In this document: one piece after another, positions 11,144 to 23,366 of the stretch
Layout of the letters: every line of letters begins with the position of its first letter
Numbering within the stretch: the stretch's first letter is position 1
Assembly (NCBI RefSeq): GCF_902167145.1
Contig: NC_050098.1
Coordinates: 14,032,501-14,096,500 of the forward strand
DNA: 64,000 nucleotides
Direction of reading: 5' to 3'
Source: Zea mays
Taxonomy: Eukaryota > Streptophyta > Magnoliopsida > Poales > Poaceae
Notes under the pieces: model-generated
The model's input: the letters and a program-made list of their open reading frames with translations, nothing else
The model's database searches: none
Told to the model about the DNA's origin: nothing
Made by a program: the position numbers and the translations under genes

Positions 11144-11377
11144 CTCATCAGGGCTGATTTCGCCCTTGTAATTCGCAAAAACAATCTTGTATCGGCCCGC
11201 ACTCTTTTCCTCCCGGGGGGTGAGGTTTTTAACGAGGCGGAGCCATGTAATATATGTGTGAAAAATCCCCCGCAAAAACATGCGTCGAAAAAAGACCGCG
11301 ACGACGGTCTTCGACATTCGACCAACACGAGGTCACCGCGAGGCTAAGCGCTAGCAACCCTCGCGTGCGACAAATCC
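11144..11377 (+). other. Gypsy 3' non-coding region after pol
   Basis: I see no gene here. The sequence includes TGAGGTTTTTAACGAGGC (about 11220-11237), a phrase I recognise as recurring just downstream of integrase in plant Gypsy elements. The segment leads directly into the 78-bp tandem repeat. Confidence 0.6.
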
Positions 11378-11939
11378 GCGCAGAAGTCGCCTAAGGGTGC
11401 AGCCGGACTAGCACAACAAGTGCGAAAAAACCAGAGTCTATCGCGAAGACTATCCGCGCAGAAGTCGCCTAAGGGTGCAGCCGGACTAGCACAACAAGTG
11501 CAAAAAACCAGAGTCTATCGCGAAGACTATCCGCGCAGAAGTCGCCTAAGGGTGCAGCCAGACTAGCACAACAAGTGCGAAAAAACCAGAGTCTATCGCG
11601 AAGACTATCCGCGCAGAAGTCGCCTAAGGGTGCAGCCGGACTAGCACAACAAGTGCGAAAAAACCAGAGTCTATCGCGAAGACTATCCGCGCAGAAGTCG
11701 CCTAAGGGTGCAGCCGGACTAGCACAACAAGTGCGAAAAAACCAGAGTCTATCGCGAAGACTATCCGCGCAGAAGTCGCCTAAGGGTGCAGCCGGACTAG
11801 CACAACAAGTGCGAAAAAACCAGAGTCTATCGCGAAGACTATCCGCGCCGAAGTCGCCTAAGGGTGCAGCCGGACTAGCACAACAAATGCGCAAAAACCA
11901 AAGTCTGCCGCGAAGACTATCCGCTCGGAAGTCGCCTAA
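11378..11939 (+). repeat. 78-bp tandem repeat, seven units plus a partial eighth
   Basis: Units start GCGCAGAAGTCGCC at 11378, 11456, 11533, 11611, 11689, 11767 and 11845, and a degenerate partial unit starts at 11923. Spacing is 78 bp except for one 77-bp unit. There are no spacers, so this is a direct tandem array. Because 78 is a multiple of three, both strands stay open for about 180-200 codons of repeated peptide, but there is no sign that either is a real protein. The array lies between the converging 3' ends of pol (+) and the antisense gene (-). Confidence 0.95.
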
Positions 11940-12109
11940 CAAAGGCAGAAACGACAACATCAAACCATCCGCGCCAAGACCAACTATAATCACATCAGCA
12001 CAACAGAACAAACCAGACAAAGTACACAACGCCTTCGCACACGTATACAAGCGAGGGCACACAACTTCATCACACAAGCCTCTACATATACAAGCGAGGG
12101 CACCACACT

Positions 12110-15100
12110 CTACATCGGCTCAACCTTAGGAATAATTCCCATCTCCCTATAATTAAATAACATTATCCTAAGCTCCTCACCCGCAAAAAGACTTCGCAGT
12201 TCCCCTTCACCTGTATTCACGGCGGCCGGCAAAGACAACAGTTCCTGCCGGCCAGCCCCACTCACACGAAGCCGAGCCCCCTCCGCCCCACTAACTCTAC
12301 GTTTCGCAATCGCCCTTCGTCGTCGTCGCCCGGTACTAGGACCTGGCGCATCTCCTGCGTCCGCGACGCGCGGCGAAGCCTCCGCCGCAGCCACATCCAA
12401 GGCCGCAAAATAGTCCAAGTCCTCCGACGACTCCTCAGTCCACTCAACCGAGCTCCCAGAGTCAGCACAATCAAAACACACAGATGCAGATCCACCACAT
12501 TCATTACCATCTTCCGCGGTCAAAGCCGCCAAAAATTTAGTAGTAGCGGTTGTGTGCGCAGGCCCAAAATCTTGAACCTGCGCAGCAACCAAAATTCAGC
12601 AAAATATACAAATTTCCCTAACCCTCTACACCCACTACGCCACCTGCGACGGCTCTGACGTTGCGGGAGCCTCCGCCGTTGGCTCCGCCGTTGTTTCCGC
12701 TGCTGCTTCCGCCGCCACCGCTGCGGGATCTTCAGCACTCGGCGCAGCGGCTGCGAGGGCATCAGGCGCGCCTTCGGCGACCTCCGGGGGCAGGCCTTCG
12801 CCGGCCGCAGCGGATGCGGGGGCACCCGGCGCGTCTTCCGCGGTCCCCGGGGTCGGCTCCGGGTCAGACAGCATGCTGTTCAACGCCCCGAAGTCGTCCA
12901 CCCTCTCGCCACGCAACGCCTAAGACAAAACACACAAAATTCAGCAAACACACACAGCCCACATCCAACAAACACCAAACAAACGAAAACGTTACCTGCG
13001 CCCTCGTCGTCTCGGCCCGCTCCCTGACCACCTCGCGTCCATGCAGACCCCACATCCGGTCGTAGAGGGCTCCGGCGGACTCCTTCACTACGGGGTCCTC
13101 AACCTTAAAGATATCTCGCTCGAAATCTTTATCGGCTTGGTCGAAGACCTCGAAGTGCCGGTACCCTTCGCGGGAGAGCGCGTTCATCGCCCCCTCGCAG
13201 GTGACCAGGGAGGCATACGCCATAAAGCCCTCCACGACGGTGGGGAGTGCTTGCAACTCCTCCTGCACCCACTCCAGACAGCGAAGTCCGGGCTCCCGGT
13301 CCGGCACTTCGAAATCACCGGTCCCCGCGCCCAGCCCACGGTATGTATCCACGAGCAGCTGGCGCGTCCGCTCCGCCTCTGCGCGCGACATGGCCTCGGC
13401 CCTCTCCACGCAGCTCTCCAGGGCGGTGAGCCGCTCCTGCAGCTGCTCGGCGCGCTCCCTGGCAAGATTGCCCTCCGCCCGTGCCAGGTTAGCCTCCGCC
13501 TGCGCAGCCTGCGCCTTAACAAGAGCCTCGTTGGTCTCCCTCCTCTCCCCCGCCAACTGGCGCCGGAGGTCAGGCTTCTCTCCCTCCAGCGTGGCCACCT
13601 TGTCCGCCAGCTTGCGACACTTGCTGTCGGCGGCCGACTTCTCACGAACGGCGTCAGCATGTTGTGTCCGAAGTCTCTCGACTTCGGCAGCCATAGCTGC
13701 CATGAGGGCCCCCGACGCAGTGCGGCTGGCGAAGTCAGCCACCTGCAGAGCAATCGTAAGACCGCGGCCCCAACAAGCCGATAAAAAAAGGGGGACGAAG
13801 TCCAGCTCAGCGGACCTGACTCAGCGCCTCTGTCGCCTCCTTCAGCCGGCGGGTCGCAGCGCCCGCCTCATCCATGACAATCGCGAGGGCTGACACCTCG
13901 CCCCCGGCGCTAAGAGCCCCGCCCTTCGCCTTTGGCACTGCGACAGCCGTCGTGGTCGCCGCGGCAGGCGCAACCATAGCAAGTTGGCCCTCGCCCGACC
14001 CTGCGACGTACCAACGAATAAATTAAAAAAAATAAATAAAAAATAAAATATATAATAAATAAATAGAGCCAACGACTTACCACCAAGATAGTCCTCCACA
14101 CTAATATCAGTGGCGAAGTCGGCGACACGTTTGCCCGACAACGGCAACGCTCGCGCCGCCTTCGCGACCTCCGCCACTCCGCCGGACGGCGGCACCGCCT
14201 TCGCCGTTGCCTCCGGCGCCTTGCTAGCTGCAGGGACGCCCGACTTCACCGCCGGCGGCGGCCGGCCTCCGCCGGGGGCCGCAGCCTTCGCAGACCCCCG
14301 CTGCCTCTTCGGCCTGGCTTCAACGAGCCTGACAGCCGCCTGGCGCTTTTGTGCAGCTCCCTGGCGATCCTTGTCCATCACTGCTGACACAACAGCAGCA
14401 ATATTCCGCCCGTAAGGAAAAACCCTCCATTGACGAACCATGCGAGATGTAAAAAAGTCCCTGCCAGCCGCGCGGGGGATAGGAACATTCCTAGGCCAAC
14501 AACCCCCGGTAACCCTCAGCATCCGAGCCGAAGACTCCCGGAGCTCGGGCGAAGACATCCTTTCCCCCGGGGCCGCGCACGTCCTCATCAACTCTCTAGC
14601 AAAACCATCAGAAACCCCAAGTCCTCCCATAGCAGTACCTAATTTTCTCTTTTTAGAGGATGGGGCGGCCGCCGGCGCAGGGTCGTCTCCAGTCTCCACC
14701 GCCGGTTTCTTCCCACGGCGGTCCGCATCGTCTTGACCAGGGTAGCCGTCATATGGCAATTGATTTAATTCAAAAACCCTGTTCAAACGGTCATTCGACC
14801 CGCGGATATCCCAGCTGCGCTGGCCCTCCGTCTTCGGCACGTAACGTCCAACAAGCCGCACCGCCCCATCCTCCGCCTCACGCACAAAGGCGGCCGGATC
14901 GCGGTTTTGCAGATTCAGGGCGAAGGCGGGACTCCGCACCACCCTACCGCCATAGAAAGGCATCTGGCGAGGGCACACTTCGCCCAACACCCAGCCATGC
15001 GCTAAGGGCCACACCCCGTATGCCACGAATTCTTCAACCAAGTCGCGCCCACTGCTCAGACCAGCGGCGCACCGAAGGGCCCCTTCGTCCACATTCTCCT

Positions 15101-15788
15101 CCGCCACTTCAAAGGGCGGGTACGCTGAGTAAAAATGAGAGCACATCTCGGACACGGGGAGTCCCTCATGGCCTTCGACGGTGCCCTCAGCAACGTAAAA
15201 CCAAAATTCATTCCAGTTGCCCCACTTGTTGCGGGCGCAGGGAACCAACTCCACTACTTGCATCGTGGTTTTGCCGGTCTTCGGCGTGAATGTGCAGGAC
15301 CCAAACTGAGCGACTTCGTCTCCAATCATTCTCTTCTGCCAGTGCAAACAATAATACTTCGCAAAGACCTCGACTGATGGCTGTCCGCCGTACGAAGTCG
15401 TCGCCCAGACGTACTTCGACAGAGCCACTATGGCATTCGGTGTCAGCTGATGTATTTGAACGTTGAACTTGCGCAGGACTTCGCCAACAAATCAGTGTGC
15501 AGGCAAACGGAGTCCGGCGGCGAAGAACGCCTCGAAAACAACCAACTCGCCCTCCGGTTCGGGGACTTCCTCCGTCCCCGGGACTCGAGCAACTCCGCCG
15601 CCGAAGTAACCCAACCGTTGCATATCTTGCACGCGGACCGACGACATCCGCGATACGCCAAAGTCAACAGAATCCCCGGCGCGCAACTCCTCCGCCAATA
15701 AACTACTCAGCGTCTCAGACGAGGCGGCGGCCGGCGGCGAGGGAACGGCCGGCGGTGTAGCGGCAGCGAAAGAAGACGAGGACGGCAT
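12110..15788 (-). CDS. Five-exon antisense gene of the Gypsy element, one in-frame stop
   Basis: Exons: 15788-14081, 14000-13816, 13742-12996, 12919-12644 and 12577-12110. Every intron has GT..AG ends. The first is very AT-rich (14001-14080, donor GTAAGT, acceptor GTCGCAG). The exons sum to 3384 nt, exactly 1128 codons, and the frame is kept across all four joins. The only fault is a TGA at 15494-15492 (codon 99). Residues about 80-155 (GELVVFEAFFAAGLRLPAH...LTPNAIVALSKYVW) resemble the plant 'putative gypsy type transposon' domain (PF04195 type). Exon 3 is a long Ala/Glu/Arg-rich coiled coil. Exons 4 and 5 are acidic or Ala/Pro-rich, with a basic patch GRRRRRAIAKRR. The donors of introns 2 and 4 (GTCCGC, GTGGCG) are weak. 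Tat elements are known to carry extra antisense ORFs. The role is unknown, possibly regulatory. Confidence 0.75.
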
Positions 15789-15952
15789 CGCTACGTACCG
15801 TCGGCGGCGGCGGGCGGTCTGCTTCACTCGAGCCAGATCTCCGGCGAACAAGAGCGTGGCGGGCAGACGAGCAGCAAGACGACGGAAAGGGCGGCTAGGG
15901 TTTTCGCGGGACGCGGAAGGTGAAGTTCAAAAAGCGCCGACCCCCGCCCTCT

Positions 15953-15958
15953 TTTATA
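15953..15958 (-). promoter_or_regulatory. TATA box for the antisense gene
   Basis: On the minus strand the sequence reads CCTATAAAAGAG. It lies 165 bases upstream of the ATG at 15788 and just downstream (in minus sense) of a duplicated 34-bp unit. No other TATA-like sequence is nearer the start. It suggests that the antisense gene has its own promoter rather than relying on the LTR. Confidence 0.6.
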
Positions 15959-15960
15959 GG

Positions 15961-16028
15961 CAGGGCGCGGCTCTTCGGGAAACCCGCAATCCAACAGGGC
16001 GCGGCTCTTCGGGAAACCCGCAATCCAA
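15961..16028 (+). repeat. 34-bp direct repeat, two copies, upstream of the antisense TATA box
   Basis: CAGGGCGCGGCTCTTCGGGA and the next 14 bases occur at 15961-15994 and again at 15995-16028 without mismatch. The pair abuts the antisense TATA box on its upstream side, so it may be a duplicated promoter element. Confidence 0.9.
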
Positions 16029-16148
16029 CAGTACGCCGTCAATCAACGGTCATATCAAAAACCCCCGCGGAACCACTTCGAGCGAGGGCAGCGTCTCCGC
16101 CATCTAGCGACGTCTTCGGCACCAGGTGACTTTGTCGAACTGGTCCCT

Positions 16149-16159
16149 CGGAGGGCAAA
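16149..16159 (+). other. Polypurine tract of the Gypsy element
   Basis: CGGAGGGCAAA lies directly before the 3' LTR, in the position where plus-strand DNA synthesis is primed. Confidence 0.7.
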
Positions 16160-16634
16160 TGTTGGGGCGAAGGCAAAGGCGCCACCCTTCGCTCGAAGTC
16201 TTCGCTGCAGCAGCTGAGCTAACAGAGACAAAACAGGCAGGGACACCCTTCGCATGTACCGCACCAGACGAAGACTAGCGACGAAGGGCATCCCACAGCG
16301 CAGCCTCGTCCAGCTCAGTGGCCCACGTGTAATCCGGCCCATCGTTACGGGCCCCGCGTGGCCGCCGTGCGTTACGGGCCTAATTTGTAAAGACATCCCT
16401 GTAATTACGGTCTGTAACCCCGCTTTATGGGAATATTCTGGGGATAATCTAGGTAGCTGAGGGCACATGCGTCCTTAGCTCAAGGCGCTGCGCGCTCAGG
16501 TACCTATAAATACCCCTGTACAGTGCCCGTGAGAGGCCAGATGAACAGAGCTTTTGCCATCTAACGCGTGAGCCCTGTTGACACCACCATTCACCCTTGT
16601 TGGATCCCCTTGCAACCGAGAGCAAGTTCCAACA
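16160..16634 (+). repeat. 3' LTR of the Gypsy element
   Basis: This LTR is 475 bp and is identical to 94-568 except for one base near 16277. It is followed by the TSD CCCGT and then by the second half of the host exon. Confidence 0.97.
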
Positions 16635-16639
16635 CCCGT

Positions 16640-17285
16640 CGTCGCCGATGGCGACATGTGAGGGGGACCTCCACGGGAAGTGGGACTTCCACACGCGCTG
16701 TGAGGTCTCCAAGGAAGTGGAGCTGGACAGCGACATCTACATCACAGGGAACGACAGCCTCATGCTCCTCTCTGGCACCTCCCTGACATGCGAGAAGTAC
16801 GGGTGCATTATATCCGCCAATTTCTCAGGCGAGGTGTGCCTCAGCCACGACATCCATGTCACAGCCGACAGGGTCTCACTAGTTGCCACCAACATCACGG
16901 TCGCTGACACGGTCATTGTGAATACCACCGCGCTCGCTGGTGATCCGCCTGACCGGACCAGTGGCGTTCCCACAGGGACGCACAGCGACGGTGGCGGGCA
17001 CTGTGGCCGTGGCGCCAGCTGCTTCGTCAAGCAAGGGCAGACACAGCAGGATTCATGGGGCGGCGATGCCTATGCATGGTCTGACCTCGAACACCCCTGG
17101 AGCTACGGGAGCAAAGGGGGCTCGACCAGCGTTGAGAAGCACTATGGTGGTGTCGGTGGTGGCATCGTGTGGCTGTTTGCTAAGGACCTGGTCATGAATG
17201 GCACAGTTCTTGCCAACGGTGGGGATAGCAATGAGAAGGGTGGAGGTGGTTCTGGAGAGAGCATCTTTATAAGGGCTGCATCGAT
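16640..17285 (+). pseudogene. 3' part of the disrupted exon, glycine-rich ephrin-receptor-like plant gene
   Basis: The reading frame ...SSPMATCEGDLHG runs to a splice donor at 17286 (AT|GTGAGT, phase 2). Conserved family features are paired Cys residues (TCEG, TRCEV, LTCEKYGC, VCLS), an LAGDPPDRTSGVPTG segment, GGGHCGRGASC, SWGGDAYAWSDL, PWSYGSKGG and a Gly-rich GGGGSGESIFIRA end. These match the N-terminal extracellular part of large plant glycine-rich proteins of the At5g11700 family by memory. The exon body itself is intact. The damage is the element inserted at its 5' side and the presumed 1-nt loss before it. The remaining exons lie beyond the elements or outside the window. Confidence 0.75.
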
Positions 17286-17289
17286 GTGA

Positions 17290-17453
17290 GTGTTTGTGGA
17301 ATGATTTTTTGTTCTGCTTTCTTTATGCTAAGTGAATTGAGATATGGGAATGCAAGCTTAGTTAATCAAGTAGTGTTTGTGGAATGATTTTCTGTTCTGC
17401 TTTCTTATGCTAAGTGATTTGAGATGTGGGAATGCAAGCTTAGTTAATCAAGC
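17290..17453 (+). repeat. Tandem duplication in the intron next to the splice donor
   Basis: A unit starting GTGTTTGTGGAATGATTTT occurs at 17290-17372 and again at 17373-17453 with a few differences. Both units end in AAGCTTAGTTAATCAAG. The first unit starts four bases after the donor GT. A weaker, more diverged duplication (ACCAA..CCAGCA..ATTGGT) follows at about 17465-17580. Confidence 0.9.
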
Positions 17454-17663
17454 AGAATTTGGAAAACAGCTACCAATTGGGAAGACCAGCAGAATAAATT
17501 GGTGAGAAATATAGTGGAATTAAGTTGAAGTTTGAAAAACATTTACCAACTGAAGTCCAGCAAAAAGCATTGGTAGGTTCTGTAGTTTAAATGAACCAGA
17601 CATAATAGTCATTCTTGGCCATGTTTGTACCCAGATATAGTGGGCTAAGAGGCAATACATGAA

Positions 17664-17759
17664 TAGCGCCGGCCCTGGCGGGGGTCGAGCAGTGCCCCCG
17701 ACCAGGGCCCCCCATATTATCAGGGCCTCACCCCAGTACTAAAAACCAGTATATATATA
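17664..17759 (+). mobile_element. Possible hAT-type element end fragment
   Basis: TAGCGCCGGCCCTG and then a GC-rich stretch and CAGGGCCTCACCCCAGTAC resemble the terminal sequence of grass hAT elements (CAGTGCCGGCCCTG type) as I remember them. No second terminus or 8-bp duplication was found. The Helitron start interrupts it at 17760. Confidence 0.35.
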
Positions 17760-17776
17760 TCTATACTACTTTAAGG

Positions 17777-20376
<2,600 letters not shown>

Positions 20377-21845
20377 GTACGTCTACATCTCTTCACTTAC
20401 CATGTTATTACCGGCGCACCGCCGAGCGAGGGGGCGTCGTTCCACTGCTCTGTGCGCGCCGTGGAGGAGGCCGGCGGCGAGGTTCAGAACATGCACTTCT
20501 TCGTCGTCAGCGCAAGGGCCATCTACACCATCCACGCGCTAACAAGGGCGTCCACACCCCTAGCGTCCTCGCCTGCCCCCGCCCCTGCCTGCGTTCGCAC
20601 TCACCTGCTCGCCCGCGTGCCTCCTGCCTGCGCCCCACACACCGAGCCCATAAGCCCCCGCTCGATCACCTATCCCCGCCCCCGCCTGCACCCACGCCCC
20701 CGCCGTCCCGCACGCCCCCCGCGCACTCCTGCCTGAGCGTGTCCCCGCTCGTGTGACCCGCTGGCGAGGCAGAGTGCCTACTCGTCGGCACTGAGCTAGA
20801 TGAATGCATTTTTATTGGTTTTGTACAGAAACATATGTATGAATAACAGAAGAAAAATATTCAGCACAAAAGATCTATCAGTATGTTCTTTGAGCCTTTC
20901 TTTTTCTCTTGTCTTTGACCTTTGTTGACATTTTTTTGAATGCATTGAGTTTGATGTTTATTCCTTGCAGCGAAATGCATGGGCTTGAAGGAGTTCAAAA
21001 TGGGGTATGAATCATCTCAGTTTGACTTTTGTTTTAAATCCATTGTATGCATTTCGCGGATGCAGTGATGGTCCGCGCCACGCTCTCCGCAATCCGCTTC
21101 CATCGTTGCGCCACCTTGCATCCACGACGCGGGCATCCTCAGCAAACAATGAGGATCTGAGCATCATAGTCAAGTGTGTGGTGTTTCAGCTCCACCCGAG
21201 TTTCTAGAATCCGATGAGAGTCATGGAGCAGTCGCCTTTCGAGCTGTCAGAATCGGCTGGGGAGAGTTTTAGATAGCCATAACCCTTTAGATCTCTTACA
21301 AGCGCCTCGATCTGTAAGTCTCGTGGTCCTATTTTTTTCAAAAATGTTTTTTTCTCTAGGGCAAGAGGGTAGCTAATGGTTGCAAGAGATGTAGGTGTCA
21401 TCAGCTTAAGATGTATCTCGCTGGTTCTCGAATTTCTTTGAGGCTGATGAGCTTTTAAAACTAGCTGCAACTTGGCAACAGGTGAGACATGGCTAGCAGC
21501 AACTGTCCTTGTTTTTTTTCTGATGTGCATATATGTGCTAGGCATACTGCTTGAACATCTTCTTACTTTTGATGTACACTCACGCTTTTGTGTTGGATCT
21601 GTAAACATCTAATGGATTTGTTTTATTGGTTCATAGAGAGTTTTCTCAATTCATTTATGTTTTGTAAATATTTCCATGATAGAGTTGAGGGGTGCAAAGT
21701 GAAATTTTGCTCTTATAAAGGGCAGAAAATTACCAGTGCCTACTTTACTGCTGTGATGTAATATCTACTTTCAATGTAGTTATGTTCTGTTGTAGGAGAT
21801 CTTACCATTCATTTTGTTGGTTATGCAGGTGGGCCTGTAGTGAAT
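20377..21845 (+). other. Helitron interior, unidentified exon-like and C-rich DNA
   Basis: About 20410-20545 is GC-rich and open on + ([20 protein letters not shown]), which looks like a captured exon that I cannot name. A C-rich tract runs to about 20760, and then AT-rich intron-like DNA. A short GC-rich patch at 21060-21160 may be another fragment. I see no complete gene. Confidence 0.45.
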
Positions 21846-21911
21846 CTTGGCAAGATTGTACAGGTCATTTTGGCTAATGAGATAGGTCTTGGCAAGACTG
21901 TACAGGTCATT
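21846..21911 (+). pseudogene. Captured SNF2-family helicase fragment (Walker A), locally duplicated
   Basis: ILANEIGLGKTVQVI at 21867-21911 matches the nucleotide-binding motif I of SNF2 chromatin-remodelling ATPases (ILADEMGLGKT.Q.I), with N for D and I for M. The 24-bp phrase CTTGGCAAGA[T/C]TGTACAGGTC.. occurs at 21846 and again at 21888, so the coding piece has a 42-bp tandem duplication (LGKIVQVI ahead of LGKTVQVI). A TATGCAGG acceptor-like site lies just upstream at about 21824. Confidence 0.7.
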
Positions 21912-22585
21912 CCTTGCTTATTCTTGTTTGGTTGTTGTACTCCAAGTTTTTTAGGTTCCTAACACTGCTTTAAATTACGGTGATTTTGTTGTTGAGTTTC
22001 TAGGTTGAGTGATCATACTCATCGCCTTCTGTTTTAACTTAAGTTTTAAGCAGAAGTAATTTTTTGTCTTGTATGTATAGTTAATAACTAGTCACTGCAA
22101 CATACTAGCCTTAGGTGTTGTCAGCGTATTCTTTTTTTCCTGGATGCATGCAGGTTTTTTCAGCATATTCTTGTTTGCATTGCAATAGCAAGTATGTCAA
22201 GTATTATGTGTGCAGCAGTGAATTTATCTTCAACACTATTTTTTATAAAACCACCAGGATTCAAGAAATAGTTAGCAGTTCTTTACTTGATATGCATATT
22301 TAAAGTGAAATAGAACTTAGACTTTTAATTTCACTTCATTGCCTTTTTAACTGAAGACAAACAGAAAGTCAGATGTCTAAAAATGATTTTACTTTCCCTT
22401 GTGAGGGAAGCTGCGAAGAGGATGGTGAATTTACAGAATAAAAATAAAGGAATTTCTGGTATTTGAATACTTAAACTGCATTTTTCTTTATTTCAAATGC
22501 TACATTCATATGGTTTTTTCATTCAACGCAGCTCCATCCCATTTTGTATTGTTCCTAATGTTCAATACTATTCTATGTCTTTCAG

Positions 22586-22647
22586 GCATTGTTCTCATTG
22601 GTGAAATTAGAGGTATGGCTGAGGAGAATGTTGCAACATTCATCCAG
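22586..22647 (+). pseudogene. Captured succinyl-CoA ligase alpha subunit exon
   Basis: The exon is bounded by TCTTTCAG (acceptor, to 22585) and GTAAGA (donor, from 22648). It encodes GIVLIGEIRGMAEENVATFI, which matches the GI[IV]LIGEIGGTAEE.AA..I segment of the mitochondrial TCA-cycle enzyme's alpha subunit. R replaces G and M replaces T in the GG-T core, as expected of a decaying copy. One exon only. AT-rich intron-like DNA without genes lies between the SNF2 piece and this one and on to 22970. Confidence 0.8.
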
Positions 22648-23366
22648 GTAAGAGTTTGTTAGGGCCTTAGTTTGTATGGAGTTTTTTCTGTATTACATGC
22701 TATATTATTGTATTGATTCTACATGTTGCAACACACATCCCCTCATGGTTTAGTGAAGTTCCATGCAAGTTCTATCTTGAGCACTCAAAATTATGACATA
22801 TCTATCTATTTTGTATGATCTTTATTGCGGTTCAAACAAGATGAGTATTAAAATTGATGCTTCTCAAATATTTTCTTCTAGAGAAAATTAAATTACAGTT
22901 GTAAGTGGTATCAATGGATGGAATACAAACTAAAGCTTTAGACATTTTGAAAGCAAATAACACTTGATGGTTCTGCATACCAATCATCCATATATATAAC
23001 CTAGGCAAGCTGGAAAGTGAAATTAAACTGTATGACATATGCTCAACCATCTATAGGCAAAGATATACATATAAAGAGTGTCGGCACTCAGTTGTCTTAC
23101 GTTACATGTATTCTTGCCTTATGAGCATAAACATCGGGAAATAGTTAAAACTTACTGCTACACCAATTACTCATACCATCAAATGAAAAGAAAATAATAA
23201 GCAGGAGCAAAATAGAGAACACTACACTTGCTGCTCCTCACCAAAAGGGGAAATAGCACCTTTGCTTGTTCGGCATACATGAGCTATATGAGGGTGGCGA
23301 TCAGATTTGCTTATTGTTGGTGGCCTACTAGGATGGCTGTATGGCCAGTCACTGACTAGAACGCTG

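Larger units (their letters stand above)
94..16634 (+). mobile_element. Ty3/Gypsy Tat-type LTR retrotransposon carrying a nested element
   Basis: The boundaries are exact. Two 475-bp LTRs begin TGTTGGGGCG and end TTCCAACA, and they are flanked by the 5-bp duplication CCCGT (89-93 and 16635-16639). A primer-binding site follows the 5' LTR and a purine tract (GGAGGGCAAA) precedes the 3' LTR. The order is gag, protease, RT, RNase H, a second RNase H, then integrase, and then a long 3' region with a minus-strand gene. Integrase after RNase H defines Gypsy. The second RNase H and the antisense ORF are features of the Tat lineage. The element is 16.5 kb in total, or about 11.7 kb without the inner element at 5896-10769. 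The + strand genes contain at least four frameshifts and one stop, although the LTRs differ at only one base. I do not assign a maize family name. Confidence 0.95.

Noticed and set aside
11378..11939. CRISPR-like or protein-repeat gene
   Set aside because: Units are contiguous with no spacers. Both strands are open only because the period is a multiple of three.
20410..20756. A complete GC-rich gene
   Set aside because: The frame is short and its second half is low-complexity Pro/Arg codons from C-rich DNA. At most it is part of a captured exon.
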